From Massospora cicadina (lineage: Eukaryota; Entomophthoromycota; Entomophthoromycetes; Entomophthorales; Entomophthoraceae): 64,000 nucleotides of DNA. Location: positions 62,001 to 126,000 of the forward strand of contig JAKSZP010018514.1 of the NCBI GenBank assembly GCA_022478985.1, read 5' to 3'. Of the stretch, positions 1 through 11,954 are shown one piece after another (position 1 is the stretch's first letter; each line of letters opens with the position of its first letter). The notes under the pieces were generated by a model. The model had not been told where the DNA came from. It saw nothing but the letters and a program-made list of their open reading frames with translations, and ran no database searches. The position numbers and the translations under genes are program-made.

Positions 1-2777
1 TTGAATCGCAATAATCCCATCGCCTATGTGAGGCCTACTCCTGTGAGTGACTTATTGTCCATCTCAGGATGTGGAGATCTACGCGAATTTGGACTGGAAG
101 ATCCCCTATCATTGCCAGAATTGACATCAAATATGGGGATTCACTCACTTCAGAACAACAGCTGGAGGCTGAGGCTCTGTTTGAAGAATACGCAGATATA
201 TTTTCTCAAGGTCCTGGAGACTTTGGCCTAATGAAAGAGGTACAGCATCAGGTGAAAACTGGGGATACTCCCCCTATCTGAGCTTGACCATATTGCAAAT
301 TTAAAGTTGAGGAGGCTCAGTCTCAGTGAAGCTGAAGCAACTTCTCGATGCTGGACTATTAACGCCTTCTAAAAGTCCCTGGGCTTCCCCTCTACTACTC
401 ATCTGGAAGAAAGATGGGGGACACTGAGTAGTTATGGACTATTGTTGACTTAATGCTGCTACTCAGAAGGATTCTTATCCTCTTCCTCATATAGACGATT
501 CCTTGAGGCTATTGTCTGGGTCCCAATATTTCTCAGCTATGGATCTTGTGAGCGGTTATTGGCAAATTGATCTTGCCCCGGAAAACTGTCAAAAATGTGC
601 TTTAATTTCTAGTGAGGGGCTATTTGAGCCCACTCTTATGCCGCAGGGGCTTTGTAATGCCCCTGCTACGTTTCAATGAGCCATGGATGGCTTGTTTGGG
701 GATTTGAAGTTTTCATGTTTTTTAGTTTATCTAGATGATGTTACTGTTTTTTCACGCTCTTTTAACGAGCATTTGGCTCATTTGAAGGAATTTTTTGGCC
801 GACTGCGTCATGCTTCTCTTAAGCTTAAACCATCGAAGTGTGCTTTTTTTAAGACTGAGATGGAATTTTTAGGGCATAAGGTTAATTGCGAGGGTATTTT
901 ACCCTTATCTAATAAGGTACAAGCTATTTTGGACATGCCTGTTCCTAAAAACTTGTGCAATATCCAAGTATTTTTAGTAATAGTCAGTTATTACAGACAA
1001 TTCATCCCCCATTTTGCAGAAATTGCAGAGCCTTTAGTTTATTTATTGCATAAAGAAGTTCCTTTTGTATGGGAAGACTCTCAGCAACAAACCTTTTTTC
1101 TGTTGTGCCAAGCCCTAATGAGTGCACCTATATTATCCCATCCTGACTTTTCCAAACCCTTTATTCTATTTACTGATGCCAATGATATTGCTATTGGAGC
1201 CATTCTGGCTCAACATGATATCAATCTGGTCGATCACCCCATCACATACTATAGTAAAACCCTGTCTAAGGCTGAATGCAATTATAGTATTACCAAGAGA
1301 GAATGCCTTGCTGTTTTGGCTGCTATCAAGCACTTCCACCCCTATCTATATGGCAAGCATTTCACTATTGTGACAGATCACGCTTCCCTGAAGTGGTTGC
1401 AACAAATGAAGGATCCTGATGGATGCTTAGCCAGATGGGCATTAAAGCTCCAAAATTACAATTTTACCATTCAACATCGCACTGGGGCTATACATCAAAA
1501 CGCTAATGGTCTTTCTTGATTGCCTATATTAACATTATTCTCTGCAGAGGAGGATTGCATTTATGACCTGATTGGTAGACCTGAGCTCTGGTTCCGTGAA
1601 TCTAAGGATATTGTCTCAAAGTTACAATCCTTAACTGAAGACAATCAGGTCAAAAAAGGATCACTATACAAAAAGTTGGGATCTAAGTGGTTGCACTTTA
1701 TCTGGCCTTCTGCGAGGACTGACAATATCATGGAGGCCCACCAAACTGTAGGTCATGGAGCTGTCGCTAAGACCCTCCAATGGTTAAAGAATCATTGTTA
1801 CTGTAATAACATTCTGGAATCCGTACATGATGTGCTAGAGTCATGCCTTAAATGCCAACAACAACGTGGAGGAAATCTGATGTTTTAACACCAAATTATA
1901 GGACCTGCCAAACCCTTCTCTACTGTGAGTATTGATGTGGTGAGCCCTCTCCCTACGGCCACCTATGGACATCAATTTATTCTATTAGCTATCAATCATT
2001 TCTCTAAATGGATTGAAGCTATCTCAGTCTCCACGGTCACTGCCAAGGCTACAGCGTCTTTCCTTTTTAAACAAGTTTTCACCAGGCATGGCAGCCCAAA
2101 AGTCCTGTCATTGGATAATGGGACCAATTTTATATCTCAGGTGGTAGCTGAGATTACCAAATTAATGGGTACCTACCAGTCCTTCACGTCCCATATAATC
2201 CCTCCAATAATGGTGCTGTCAAACGAGCCAATGGTACCCTTGTAGCCATTCTTAGAAAGATAGCTTCCAATGATCCTAGTAGGTGGAACCTTTACTAACC
2301 TAGTGCGATGTTAGCTTATAGAGTTAGCTACCATCATATTATTGGAATGTCTCCGTTTAGAGCTTTATATGGTTGGGAGCCTGTACTCACTTCAAGTGTA
2401 AAACCTATACTTGAAGAGGCTACCCCACAAACCACTGATTTAGCATTGAGGAGACTGGCTGATGAAATAACCTGATTACAAGAGTTAGCTTCAAGTTCTC
2501 TTGCCACTACCACTTTGAAGGAAGGAACCCAAACCAACGCTAGTAGACCTATGCTACCAGAATATCAAGTTGGAGACCTTATACTCTTCTACCATCATAG
2601 GCTGGGAGGAAGAATTCATAAACTGTACCCCTTAAGGGCTGGCCCTTACTGTATTATCTATTGTCAGGGTGTTGAGTACTCCATTGCCTCTATTGATACT
2701 GGTACTGTTATCAATAGAGTGCATAGTAGGTTTCTCCACAAGTATGTGCCCCCTAGGCAAGATATTGAGGGGGGCAT
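1..2777 (+). pseudogene. Family A (copy A1) Ty3/gypsy pol remnant: dUTPase tail, RT, RNase H, integrase
   Basis: This is the 3' part of a gypsy polyprotein; the 5' part lies outside the window. The first codons read NNPIAYVR, the end of the dUTPase-like domain seen in A3 and A4. RT follows (about 280-920) with LMPQGLCNAPATFQ and the catalytic box VYLDDVTVF. RNase H (about 1130-1500) shows LFTDAN and TDHASLKWL. Integrase has a zinc-binding part with paired His (HQTVGH) and CLKCQ, then catalytic Asp in SIDVVSP and LDNGTNF; the third residue, expected as Glu in NGAVERANG, reads Lys. In-frame TGA codons at 279, 285, 425, 446, 677, 1517 and 2473 sit where Arg is expected; TAA occurs at 1886 and 2297. 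Frameshifts are also present. No chromodomain is seen: the protein ends in a GGIVG-type tail at a purine tract. Dead copy, family assignment secure. Confidence 0.92.
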
Positions 2778-3558
2778 TGTTGGAGATACAACTAGGATGA
2801 CCAAAAATACTCTAGATTGAGATTCAATATCTTGGTCTAATAAGATGGAGAAATCTAAACCTAATATTTCTGATTCTCAATTTGACCAAAGAAAGACTCT
2901 TTGGAGTATCAACATCCTAAAATTAATCAGCCCAAAGAAACTCAGTAATTTGAGATGGTCAAGAAATTTGAAATGACTAATCATTTTGAGGGGGCTAGGC
3001 CTTGTTAAGAAGGTCAATTGCATCTAACTAGAATTCTATTAGATATGATCATCACAATTATTATAATAATAATGATAATCAACAATATTGGTCCTTTGGT
3101 AGGAAAGATCTTACCTTGGGTAGATCAGGAAATCCTCGCGAAGAACCACTGCATTTTCCCTATAAATCTCTCTAGTCTTTAATTAGTAAAGACTTATTTT
3201 CTCATCTCACATAGTTTGATTTTGGTCTAATTGCTTACAGGATTCTGTATTTCCAATTGGAACCAACTATAGCAACGGAACTAATAACTTCATTGCAATT
3301 GTGTCAATCTTTGCTAGAGCCACAGAACTAATAATTTTGTAGCCTTTGTCACGCCTGCTTATAGAATTTCTCACAAAATTCCAATAAAGTTGATAATACT
3401 ATCTACAGTAATATGAAACCAGTTACCCCAAAGATGAACAGCTGTTATCACTCACATGCTTACCCTAAACAGTTCCATTCTACAGAAGAGATCCTGAGAA
3501 AGTAAGCTTGAACTCCGTTTTACTGAGTTTTCAACCCTTTCTAGAATTATCTTAATTG
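2778..3558 (+). repeat. Probable 3' LTR and flank of A1
   Basis: The pol tail of A1 runs into a purine tract (2767-2776) followed by TGTTGGAG, the position where TGTCAG starts the LTR of copies A4 and A6. A CTATAAAT box lies near 3160. I cannot place the LTR 3' end because no partner LTR is in the window. No coding capacity is visible. The stretch ends at the target duplication of element C1. Confidence 0.4.
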
Positions 3559-3563
3559 AGGGC

Positions 3564-4690
3564 TGTAATTTTTTACTTTAGGTTGATTATTGGCCATCAA
3601 CCCAGTAACCTTTTTACTGCATGGGTTCAGTTTTCTTACGCACTTTGTTGCATTGTATAGAATGTATTAATCAATAATAGTGTAGTGATTATTATCCGTA
3701 GTTGAGATTGAACTATTATTTGGCCCAACAATTGGCCAGTATTTCTGATTAAATGCTCTTGAAGTCTTACTCATAGGGATTTGTTCCCTATACTCTTGTC
3801 CACCCAATATTCATTAAGATACCCCAGTGACAGTCTCTCTCAGCCCAACACACAGTCAGAAGCTATCCCTGATTGTGGTTCCTTCATCTCTAGATCCCCG
3901 CTCGGATCTTTACTCTTCTCTTTGAGAGTCTTCCTATTACTGCCTTCTGCAATAATATCCTTGAGATTGAACAACACAATAGAAGCTGATAGTTTAACTT
4001 TACACTGAATCGATATTGTAACTGTAAATTTACTTTTCTAATTACTGTTTTTTATTAAAAATTAAATCCTAGGGAATTATATAGTAGGGGATTCAGCTTT
4101 TTAACCCTCAGTTGACACCTCTTTGATGAAACGGCAGCCATTGCCATTAAATCGCCATCATTGTCTTGGAAGCAATGGTCTTCCCCATCCTGGATAAAAT
4201 TCTGTTGTTGGACATCCTCAAGACCTCAAATGGAAAGAGTCAGAAAATGTTTCCATAACATTTTCCTCTTAATCCAAGTGAACCAACCATATTTGGCTAG
4301 TGACCTGCTTAGGTAATGGAACTTATTACCCACTATGGCAGGTCACTCACCAACTAATCGATTCACTAGTTGCAGGCAGCATCACTCACCTCACAACTTA
4401 CTCATTCCCAATCAATTTGGTGATGAAACCTGACCAAACCCAATCAGTACACCTGATAGTCAATCACTATCAGATGACCCTATTTCTTTGGCAACTCTGC
4501 CCGATGAGATCTTAAGTATTCATCTGGATTGATCTCTGACAGATATGGCCAGGCGAATATCTCAAAATCCCCCAAATGTATTCCTCCAAAACTCAGGCCA
4601 ACCAATTTATGATTCACTTCACCTTAGGGAATTTCCCCTAGCAATACCAGGTATTCTAGCAGGCTGGGAATATGGGAAAAAATCCCAACA
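3564..4690 (-). repeat. C1 3' LTR
   Basis: The sequence matches 11955-13078 along its whole length and the reverse complement of 58807-59870. On the minus strand it begins TGTTGGGATTTTT and ends near TTTTTACA-type bases. The 71- to 95-residue frames inside it are not conserved between copies and are not called. Confidence 0.9.
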
Positions 4691-4702
4691 CATCCCCCCT
4701 CT
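4691..4702 (-). other. Polypurine tract of C1
   Basis: On the minus strand AGAGGGGGGATG directly precedes the first bases of the 3' LTR. This is the plus-strand priming site expected of an LTR retrotransposon and fixes the element's orientation. Confidence 0.75.
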
Positions 4703-5271
4703 TGCCTAAATTTCCGGTGAGAAAAGGACCGGGGCATGAGAACACTGCTTTGGACACTTGGTAAAATATTTCATTGGTTCAAGAGGAGTACACTCATCAA
4801 TACTCAACGCTGCTCAGGATGACCTTCAGCATATGGCGTTCTTCCTCTTCCTCCTCACTACCGCCTTCTCAGAGCGCGGTACCCATGACCTTCTGTTGTG
4901 CCAGGCTGATCAATCTAATCATGACAATATTAGTCCCAGGATCTGGTTTTCCCCCATCAGGGTATATGACCCACTGTCATATGCAGGATTCTTAGTCCAG
5001 CGTCCTTGATTTCCTGATTTTCTCCTCATCCTAGACAGGAGACTCTTGCCATCAGTGTTTGTTTCATGGCTTAATTAAGAATACTTATTTATTATTCACC
5101 CTTGTTATTTTGCTCATAACCTCTTGACATAAGTCATTATTAATCTTTCCCTTGGAGAGCTTATCTCATTAATTTTGAGATTAATTTCTCCAAAATGGAG
5201 CTTAATGGATTATAGAGTGCATAATGTAAACTTCTATATAAGTCTGACATTCCCCCTCTTGTCCAGCTCAT
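4703..5271. promoter_or_regulatory. Spacer upstream of the antisense frame, with TATA-like box at 5235-5242
   Basis: About 570 bases lie between the C1 polypurine tract and the ATG of the antisense frame. No conserved coding sequence is seen. TATATAAG at 5235-5242 lies 37 bases before the ATG at 5272, followed by a C/T-rich stretch, which looks like a compact promoter and 5' leader directed to the plus strand, opposite to the element's own transcription. Promoter activity is inference. Confidence 0.4.
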
Positions 5272-6342
5272 ATGTCAAATTCTGAATCTCGCTACCAGAA
5301 GCTCCTCAATAGTCTGTCTGATCCAGACCTCCGTCTCTTCCAGCAGATGAGTTAAGATGCTTGGCGGAACCTCCTTTATGGTCCTTCCAGGACTCATACG
5401 CCTAGTCTGGTGCAAGTGGCTAGTCCTTTCATTGAATTACCAGAAACGGTAACTAATCACTCCAAAACCAGGCTGGCCATCATTTCAGACAACTATCAGC
5501 TGACTCTTCCTCTGCAGTCAATTCCAGAGTTGGACTTTGAAACCCTCCTAGATTCAGCTCCTTTTGCTGATGCTCTAAACATCATTGTAGATGCTGTGGA
5601 AATTATGCTGGTTGCTCTGGATCATATGTTTCTGGCCATGTCAGACTTGCTCCCTGAGTTCCTCTTCTGACTTGGTCAATTTTACAAGCCTGCATTTCTG
5701 GTCTCCGAGTTTTCAATTAGTAACAGCATACACTTCAAGCTCCCCTACACTGAACTTCAGGCCCAAGTCACCAAGGTTTTGCCTTCAGCGCTGTTTCCCT
5801 CTGATCTAAACAACCTTCTGGGTTGGGATACTGCCACATATGATCTTCGCTTTGCTGGCCAAGTTCTTCAAAGTTGGTTCATGAAGCTTCCAGCCTCACC
5901 TGGGTTCCACCATTTGTTCAGCTTTAGCTTCCGCATAGCCCATAGTCACTGCTTGCAGGATGCAATCCCCTCTCTGCACAACTATCTCTTCTCTGGAGCT
6001 TCCCATTGGTATCTTCTGCTGATGGCGTTGATAGGGGGCATGATTCAGCAACCCCCATTGAGTATCCCTTCTTCGTTGCCAGCTCACATGTATGTTGTCC
6101 TTGATGAAGCCCGTCAACAGGCTCTCAGGACTAATCTTCTGGCTTTGGTGCCATATTGGGATTACTCGGGGTTATTCATTAATTGCCTCTTTTTATACTG
6201 CTGCTTTCCTCCCCACTCCAGGGTTTTGCGATTGGCATCTTCCAACATCTCAATTTCCCTTCCCCTAGTCACTTTTTCAGGGCTTGGCGTCCACTCAATA
6301 AATGTGGTTCTGTGTAGATCTCGCCCTCAAAAGCTACAATAG
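5272..6342 (+). pseudogene. Antisense accessory reading frame inside C1, unknown function
   Basis: One plus-strand frame of 356 codons runs opposite to C1 gag-pol, between integrase and the 3' LTR, where env-like genes sit in some gypsy elements. It starts MSNSESRYQKLLNSL and is interrupted only by TAA at 5353 and TGA at 5668, both explainable by one C to T change (CAA, CGA). The rest is open to the stop at 6340-6342. The predicted protein mixes acidic helical stretches (PELDFETLLDSAPFADAL) with a hydrophobic patch near WYLLLMALIGG. I recognise no domain. A TATA-like box lies at 5235-5242 and AATAAA at 6446-6451. It could be a captured host gene or an accessory gene like the antisense frames reported in some plant gypsy elements. 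A coding role is likely from its openness in a decayed element, but not proven. Confidence 0.6.
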
Positions 6343-6780
6343 CATATCAATTTCAATGGGCTGTTTATTCCTACCATGATATATCCGTCCTCCCTCAAGA
6401 GGTGACATAGGCGGAATCATCCTTGTATTGAGGACAATCTTTAAAAATAAAAATTATAAAAAATTATTGGCTTTTTTATCTATGCGTTTTATATTTTTTT
6501 CCAATATCTTTAATCAATTTTTTTATCTTTATTCTTTTTTTTTCCATGGGACTTGACCTTGTTTCAGTTCAGCGGTCCATCTTTACACCCAAACTGGGTC
6601 CTGTGTACCCAAACCTCCCAGTTTTTCATGGTTTAAAGGTCCTTTTTTCGGACTTAACTATCTAGATTGGTTCAGAGGTCCTTTTTTTTGGATTTGACCT
6701 AATCATCAGGACATGACCAACTTAATGGTTCATTGGTCCTTTAGGAACTCTTTATTTTTTTATCAATCCAGAACTTTAGA
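6343..6780. repeat. Spacer with poly(A) signal and four imperfect GGTCC repeats
   Basis: AATAAA at 6446-6451 follows the antisense frame. From about 6560 to 6755 the motif GGTCC followed by a T-run recurs four times at roughly 50- to 60-base intervals (near 6569, 6638, 6678 and 6744), each with a partly self-complementary GGACTT or GGATTT arm. On the minus strand this is a purine-rich spacer between integrase and the 3' LTR. A second purine tract on the minus strand (about 6390-6402) might be an internal plus-strand primer. Confidence 0.45.
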
Positions 6781-9700
6781 TACTTAGCATGGAATCATTT
6801 TACAACTCTTCCATCTAAGAGAAATTTGATGGAGTAAGCATTGGTTGCTGTCTTGGCAATTACTTTGAATGGACCCAACCACAATGCATCTAAATTGTTT
6901 CTTCATCTGAAACCATGTATATTGCAATAAGTGACTCTTTCCCCTATTTGATATTCTTCTTATGGTAGTTGGTTCCTGTCATCCGTCAATTTTGCTCATA
7001 TCCTTTTCTTCAAGGTTGTTTCAAATGCTTGTGATTGCATATCAATCAGGATACTCATCAGTTGGTTCAAGTATTGCTCAATATTCATCCCCGACGTAGG
7101 TTCAACCACTGAATATAAAATTGGCAACAACACGGCCTTTCTTCCATATAATAATTCAAACGGTGTCTTTCCTGTCGCTGTATGATGACTAATGTTGTAG
7201 GCAAACATCACCAAACTCAGGTATGTTCCCCACACGGAAGTTCTCCCTGTGACTAGTTTCCTTAGCGTCATGGACAGCGTCCCATTGACCCATTCTACCA
7301 GTCCATTCATCTTTAGATGGTATGGTACTGACACGACTCCCTGGATCCCCATTATTTTGTTTAACCTCAGGATCACATGAGGTGTGAAGTTGGTCCCATT
7401 GTCACTCAGCAGGACTTGCGGACATCCATGCTGGTATACCACTTGATCCAGGATGAACCTCGCAGTACTAGTAGTATCTACTCTGGTTAAAGCCTTCATC
7501 TTGACCCATCTTGTCAGATGGTTGATGGCAACTATAGTGTACTTGACTCCCCTGTGCTCATCGTCAGCAGTCCCATCATGTCAATGGACACCATGTGCCA
7601 GGTGAATCCAGGGTGGACCAGTCAGTATTCAGTTGTATTCTTGTGTGGTTTGTGCAGCTGGCACTCCATGCAGCAAGCCAGATAATCCGCGACATTGTAG
7701 TTGATTGATTCCCAGTAATAATACTAGTGAATATGGTCAGTTGTTTTCCTCAGGCCTCCATACCTGACGACCTTATGAGCTTCTTGTAATATCACTGCTC
7801 TTTCCAAAGGTTTTGGGAATAATAGCCACTTCCCGTTGATTGTCTTGAATACTTGTCCATCCATAGTCTTGGTGTTTTCCATCACTTTTCGAAGTGCACC
7901 TTAAATTTCTTGGGGCTTGTCCCCAATTCTTCCTTCGACCATTCTCTGGAATAGCTCATCCGCCTGCAGGTATACCAACTGGACCATTGCCAACCGCAAT
8001 AAGCCATCCACATTCTGGTGAGAAGCCCCCACTCGGTGGACTGTCTCATAATCATAAGTCTGAAGCTTAAGCACCCATCTGGCCAGCCATCCTTCTGGTT
8101 CTCTTAGATTGTGCAGCCAACGCAGAGAATAGTGGTCTGTCACCACCTTAAAGTGCATTCCATTGACGTACACTAAAACTGCTTACATGCGTATATGACC
8201 ACCAGGCATATCCACTCAGTTACGGTGTAGTTCCTCTCAGCGGCTGAGATTTTCCAGCTCACATACGCCACCAAATGCTCGTCCCCAAGTTCGTCTACTT
8301 GGCTCATTATGGCGCCAATTGCTATCAATGAAGCATTGGTTTGAATGATAAACTACCAATCTAAATTCAGATATTTTCAAAATTGGCAAATCTATCAATT
8401 ACTGGCATAACTCTCAAAGGAGTCCTGGGCCTCTTCATTCCATACAAATCCTTTCTTTGGATCCTTTAATAAATGGAATAATGGCTTGGCTATTTGAGCA
8501 AAGTCCTGAATAAATCTTCTGTAGTATCCAACCATCCCAAGGAACACTTGGATGTCTCAGACACTCTTTGGTACAGCCATACGCTCTATAGCTGTTATCT
8601 TCTGGGTTTGCAGCTGCAATCCACTTGAGTTGATTACAAATCCCAGGTATTCCAACTCTTTCTTAAAGAAGTGGCACTTCCTTGGCTTGATCTTCAGGTT
8701 GGCCGCGGACAGTCACTTAAATACTTCTTCCAAGTGGTGCAAGTAATCAGTAAACGTCCTACTGAACACATTGATATCGTCCAGATATACCAGGACGCAT
8801 GACAACTTCAAGTCACTTAGTATCACATCCATGGCCCTCTGAAACGTTGCAGGCGCATTGCAGAGACCCTGGTGCATCCTTGTCAGTTGATATAGCCCCT
8901 GCGCGGTAATAATCACACGTTTTTCTTGGTCCTCCTTTGGCAAGTTGATCTTCCAATATCCTGAAATTAGATCCATCATGGAGAAATACTTCGCTTCTCC
9001 TAAACGATCCAGAACATTGTCAATCCTCAGTAGTGGATACAAATCCTTCTTTGTAATTTTGTTCAGCCTTCAGTAGTCAATCACCACCTGGTTCAATCCA
9101 TCCTTCTTCTTCACAATTAGAATTGGACTCTCCCACGGACTTGACGATGGAGCTAGAAGCCCATGCTTCACTAGTTTGCTGATTTCATCCTCCACTACTG
9201 CTTTGGCAGCTTTTAATATTCGGATCTGTCTCATCCTTATCAGTAAATTTTCCCCAGTGTTGACCTTGTGAATTATGTCTTGTGCGCATCCCAAATTGTG
9301 GTCGTCCTGAGCAAACACTTCCCAATATTTCTTGAATAGTTTGAGCACCTCCTCCTTCTGGCCTTCTGGCAGATCAGCGAGCTGCTCTCAATCAACCAAT
9401 AGGTTGATGCTTTCAGCTACCCCAGCTGGTAGTCCCATTTCATTGAAAGACCCAAAATCGTGGAATTGTCTCAATTTGGCCATCAGGATCAGATGAATAT
9501 ACGTTATGATTTGATTCCTCTTGATCTTCATCAGTTTTTTGCTCAACTTTGCCAGGAGAACTCGAATTTCTCCATGGCCTGTCATTATTATCCCAGGAGC
9601 CACCCATGGCTCCACTCTGGACTTCTTTCAGGGGCTTCCAACTTCCCCATACAACAGCTCAGGAATCTCCAAAGTCAACCCTGTGTCAACTATTATCTGC

Positions 9701-10380
9701 GATCCGGCTGGTATGGTCCTATCTTTCTTGATCCTTAATGGAAATCCCCAGTTCTCTAGGATCTCCGCTGGCATTTTATGTCACTTCCTACCAACTAATT
9801 GGTATTTAATCAGTACAATGCCGTCATTGTATATCAGATTAATGAAGTTGTTTCTTTGATTCAATGGAGCTTCAGTGTCCTTCTGGTATACCAATGGTAA
9901 CTTCTGACCCAGGATGGTCAACGTATTATCCTTGAAGTTACATTTAATTCTGTACTTCCGTAGGAACTCCATTATGATCAGGATGTCATAGTTTTGGTTT
10001 GCCAAAACTATGGCTGGCGCAGATACCACCAACGACCCAAATTATAGTGGCAGCGCACTATACTCTCCACAGGAAACGGTGGTGTTTAGCTCAGCTGTCC
10101 TGTATTCTCTCTTGTGCTCCAATTCTGGCGAGATCTTCATCCTCTTTACCAGCTTGGTCAAGACAATATTGATGGGCGCTCCGCTGTCAACAATCACCCT
10201 CACCCTCACTCGATTCACTTGTATATCAATATATGTACACTTGGAGTATTGTAATATAGTACTTACTGAGTGAATAGCGGCGTTATTAGCCAAATCTAGG
10301 GTGTGAATAATTTGCGCTAATAATTCAGGAAACGATTCCTTTATTGCGCCAAGGGGGATAGACATATTGGCCTCATCTAA
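6781..10380 (-). pseudogene. C1 pol: protease, dUTPase-like, RT, RNase H, integrase
   Basis: Reading the minus strand from about 10365, an aspartic protease carries VIVDSGAPINIVL; a dUTPase-like part follows (9440-9790, separate entry). RT (about 9350-8560) has PWESPILIVKKKDG, MHQGLCNAPATFQRAMD and VYLDDINVFSRTF with the catalytic Asp pair intact. RNase H (about 8350-7980) ends with WLHNLREPEGWLARW and the GASHQNVDGL motif. Integrase (about 7500-6990) has LLSDNGTNFTPH and NGLVEWVNGTL, so Asp and the motif Glu are kept. A stop interrupts the IDY-RLN motif of RT and others occur. No chromodomain follows. The protein begins after the zinc knuckle of gag, as expected for gag-pol. Confidence 0.92.
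9440..9790 (-). other. dUTPase-like domain in C1 pol, between protease and RT
   Basis: On the minus strand the frame reads TIPAGSQIIVDTGLTLEIPE, then a YGEV turn, then APGIIMTGHGEIRVLLAKLS and a KIKRNQIITYI tail. Spacing and residues follow the trimeric dUTPase fold: the VPTG(L) strand, the motif with GVID..Y.GEI.V.L.N, and the GDRIAQLI motif. The Asp of the GVID box is Met here, so catalysis is unlikely in this copy. One TGA replaces an expected Arg in the segment that aligns with the PRSG motif. C2 keeps the same arrangement near 23570-23690, and family A has a better conserved version. Known dUTPases of retroviruses prevent uracil incorporation during reverse transcription; a similar role here is inference. 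Confidence 0.72.
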
Positions 10381-10718
10381 ACGGACATCTGAAAACTCTT
10401 CAGGACTCTTGGTGGTTCGAATCTTCTCCGCCAGTTGTCAGGCATATGGCCAGGCAACTTCCTGGATTATCTCGTGGTTGATTCTCTTTGCCCATCCCTA
10501 GTCACAGCATTCACATCCATATTGACTACTTGGTATAGATGATCCTGCTCTTTGTCTACTAACAGATCACTAATGTCAATTTCTTCATTCATGATATTGG
10601 GAGGAACAGGTTTCTCCGCCACTCTAGACTGTTACTTTCCTAGGCAGTGGGCCCTTTTCTTAAATCCTTGGCAGCTGCTGTCTCCTTAACCTGGACCACA
10701 TTAATCTGATCCTTCAGC

Positions 10719-11909
10719 TTTTTACAGTGTACGGCAAAATGTCCTTTCTCGCCACACTGATAGCAGACTTTCTCTTTCTTGCTTAACTGTATGAATTCTT
10801 TGGGCTTATTTCCCAGCAAGGTTCAATTGTTAGCCTCCTTTGCTCCTTCACTTCCCTTTGTGGGATTCAGTTTTATAACCAGATTGGACTTGAAGCTTCT
10901 ATTTGGTGCATCAAATGTCGCTCCCAAAATCTTCAGGTTGTCTACTATTTGCAAGGTAGTTATCTCTGTCGCGAACATGGAAGACATCATATGATGCAAA
11001 TCATGATAGGGCTGAAGGGCCACTTGCAAAACGATTCTAGCATTAAAGTCGTCCAACACTTTCGCTCCAGCCAGGATCTGCGACTCCTGGTAAAATTGAT
11101 TTGCAAAGCTAGAAAGAGACTCATCTTTATGGAACTGGATTCCCATAAATTCTTGCTTGCATTTTGACATGCAGGTTAGACTCCTGAACTTCTTCATGAT
11201 GGCTGCCTTTGCCTTGGCATATGACCAGCTGTCCCCCTCCAGGTGAGGTAACACTAGGTTCTGACAGTCAGTGTCCAGGCAGTTTATGACTGTCAATGTC
11301 TTTTGACAATCTGTAGCCATTTATAGTCATATCAAACAATCTAAAAACGCTGGGGCGTTATCCTAATGAAATTTTGGCAATTTCGGCGTTGCCCTAAATT
11401 CCTCTGAGTCATTCCTGGATGACTCTCTCAGTTTGGCTACTCAGCTAACTTGTGGAGTGACTTTGGGCATCATCTCTGAAATGGTATTGAAAGCGGCTGG
11501 CATATTCCTCAGGGTATTTGACTTCTTAAGTATTGTGTGAGGACTTCTCTCTTTGACATTGATTACCATATTGGACTCACAAGCACATCTTTGAGCTTTT
11601 AGTTTTTCCACTTCTTTGATTAATTTCTCAATATCTGCACCAAATTTTTTTTAAATGAACGCGATCCACTTCTTGCTCCATTTTCAAGTATAGGACCTCA
11701 CAAATGAGGTCCCCTTTTTTTTTCTTCAACAAGTTTACTTTGCCAAGTAACTCATTCCTAAATTTGGCTACATTCTCTACTCCTTCCTCCACCTTGGCAT
11801 CTCATTCTATCAAGGCCATAAACTCCCGATGGTCCGCTGAGTTTAAGGCATTCTGATTTACAGTGGCGATCTCAGTCCACAACTTGCATACTTCTTCTTT
11901 GTACAACAT
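10719..11909 (-). pseudogene. C1 gag with CCHC zinc knuckle
   Basis: The minus-strand ATG at 11909 opens a frame rich in charged heptads (ELLGKVNLLKKKKGDLI) typical of a Gag coiled coil. The capsid-like part is open from 11320 to 10823 (MATDCQKTLTVINCLDTDC..., with FANQFYQESQILAGA). The zinc knuckle CYQCGEKGHFAVHC lies at about 10727-10768. At least one TGA replaces Arg (near 11804) and a frame change separates the capsid from the knuckle. Gag forms the particle and packages RNA. It starts 25 bases from the primer site. Confidence 0.85.
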
Positions 11910-11933
11910 TATAATAGACTCTTCACTTAACTA

Positions 11934-11951
11934 CCCCTGTAGTGAGCACCA
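11934..11951 (-). other. C1 primer binding site
   Basis: TGGTGCTCACTACAGGGG on the minus strand begins three bases inside the 5' LTR. It starts with TGG, the complement of a tRNA CCA end. The same core is found at 19878-19894 and at 32339-32357. I cannot name the tRNA from memory. Confidence 0.75.
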
Positions 11952-11954
11952 ACT

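Noticed and set aside
3781..4008. 75-codon frame in the C1 LTR
   Set aside because: It is broken in the two other LTR copies (12181-12400 and 59480-59720), so it is a chance frame.
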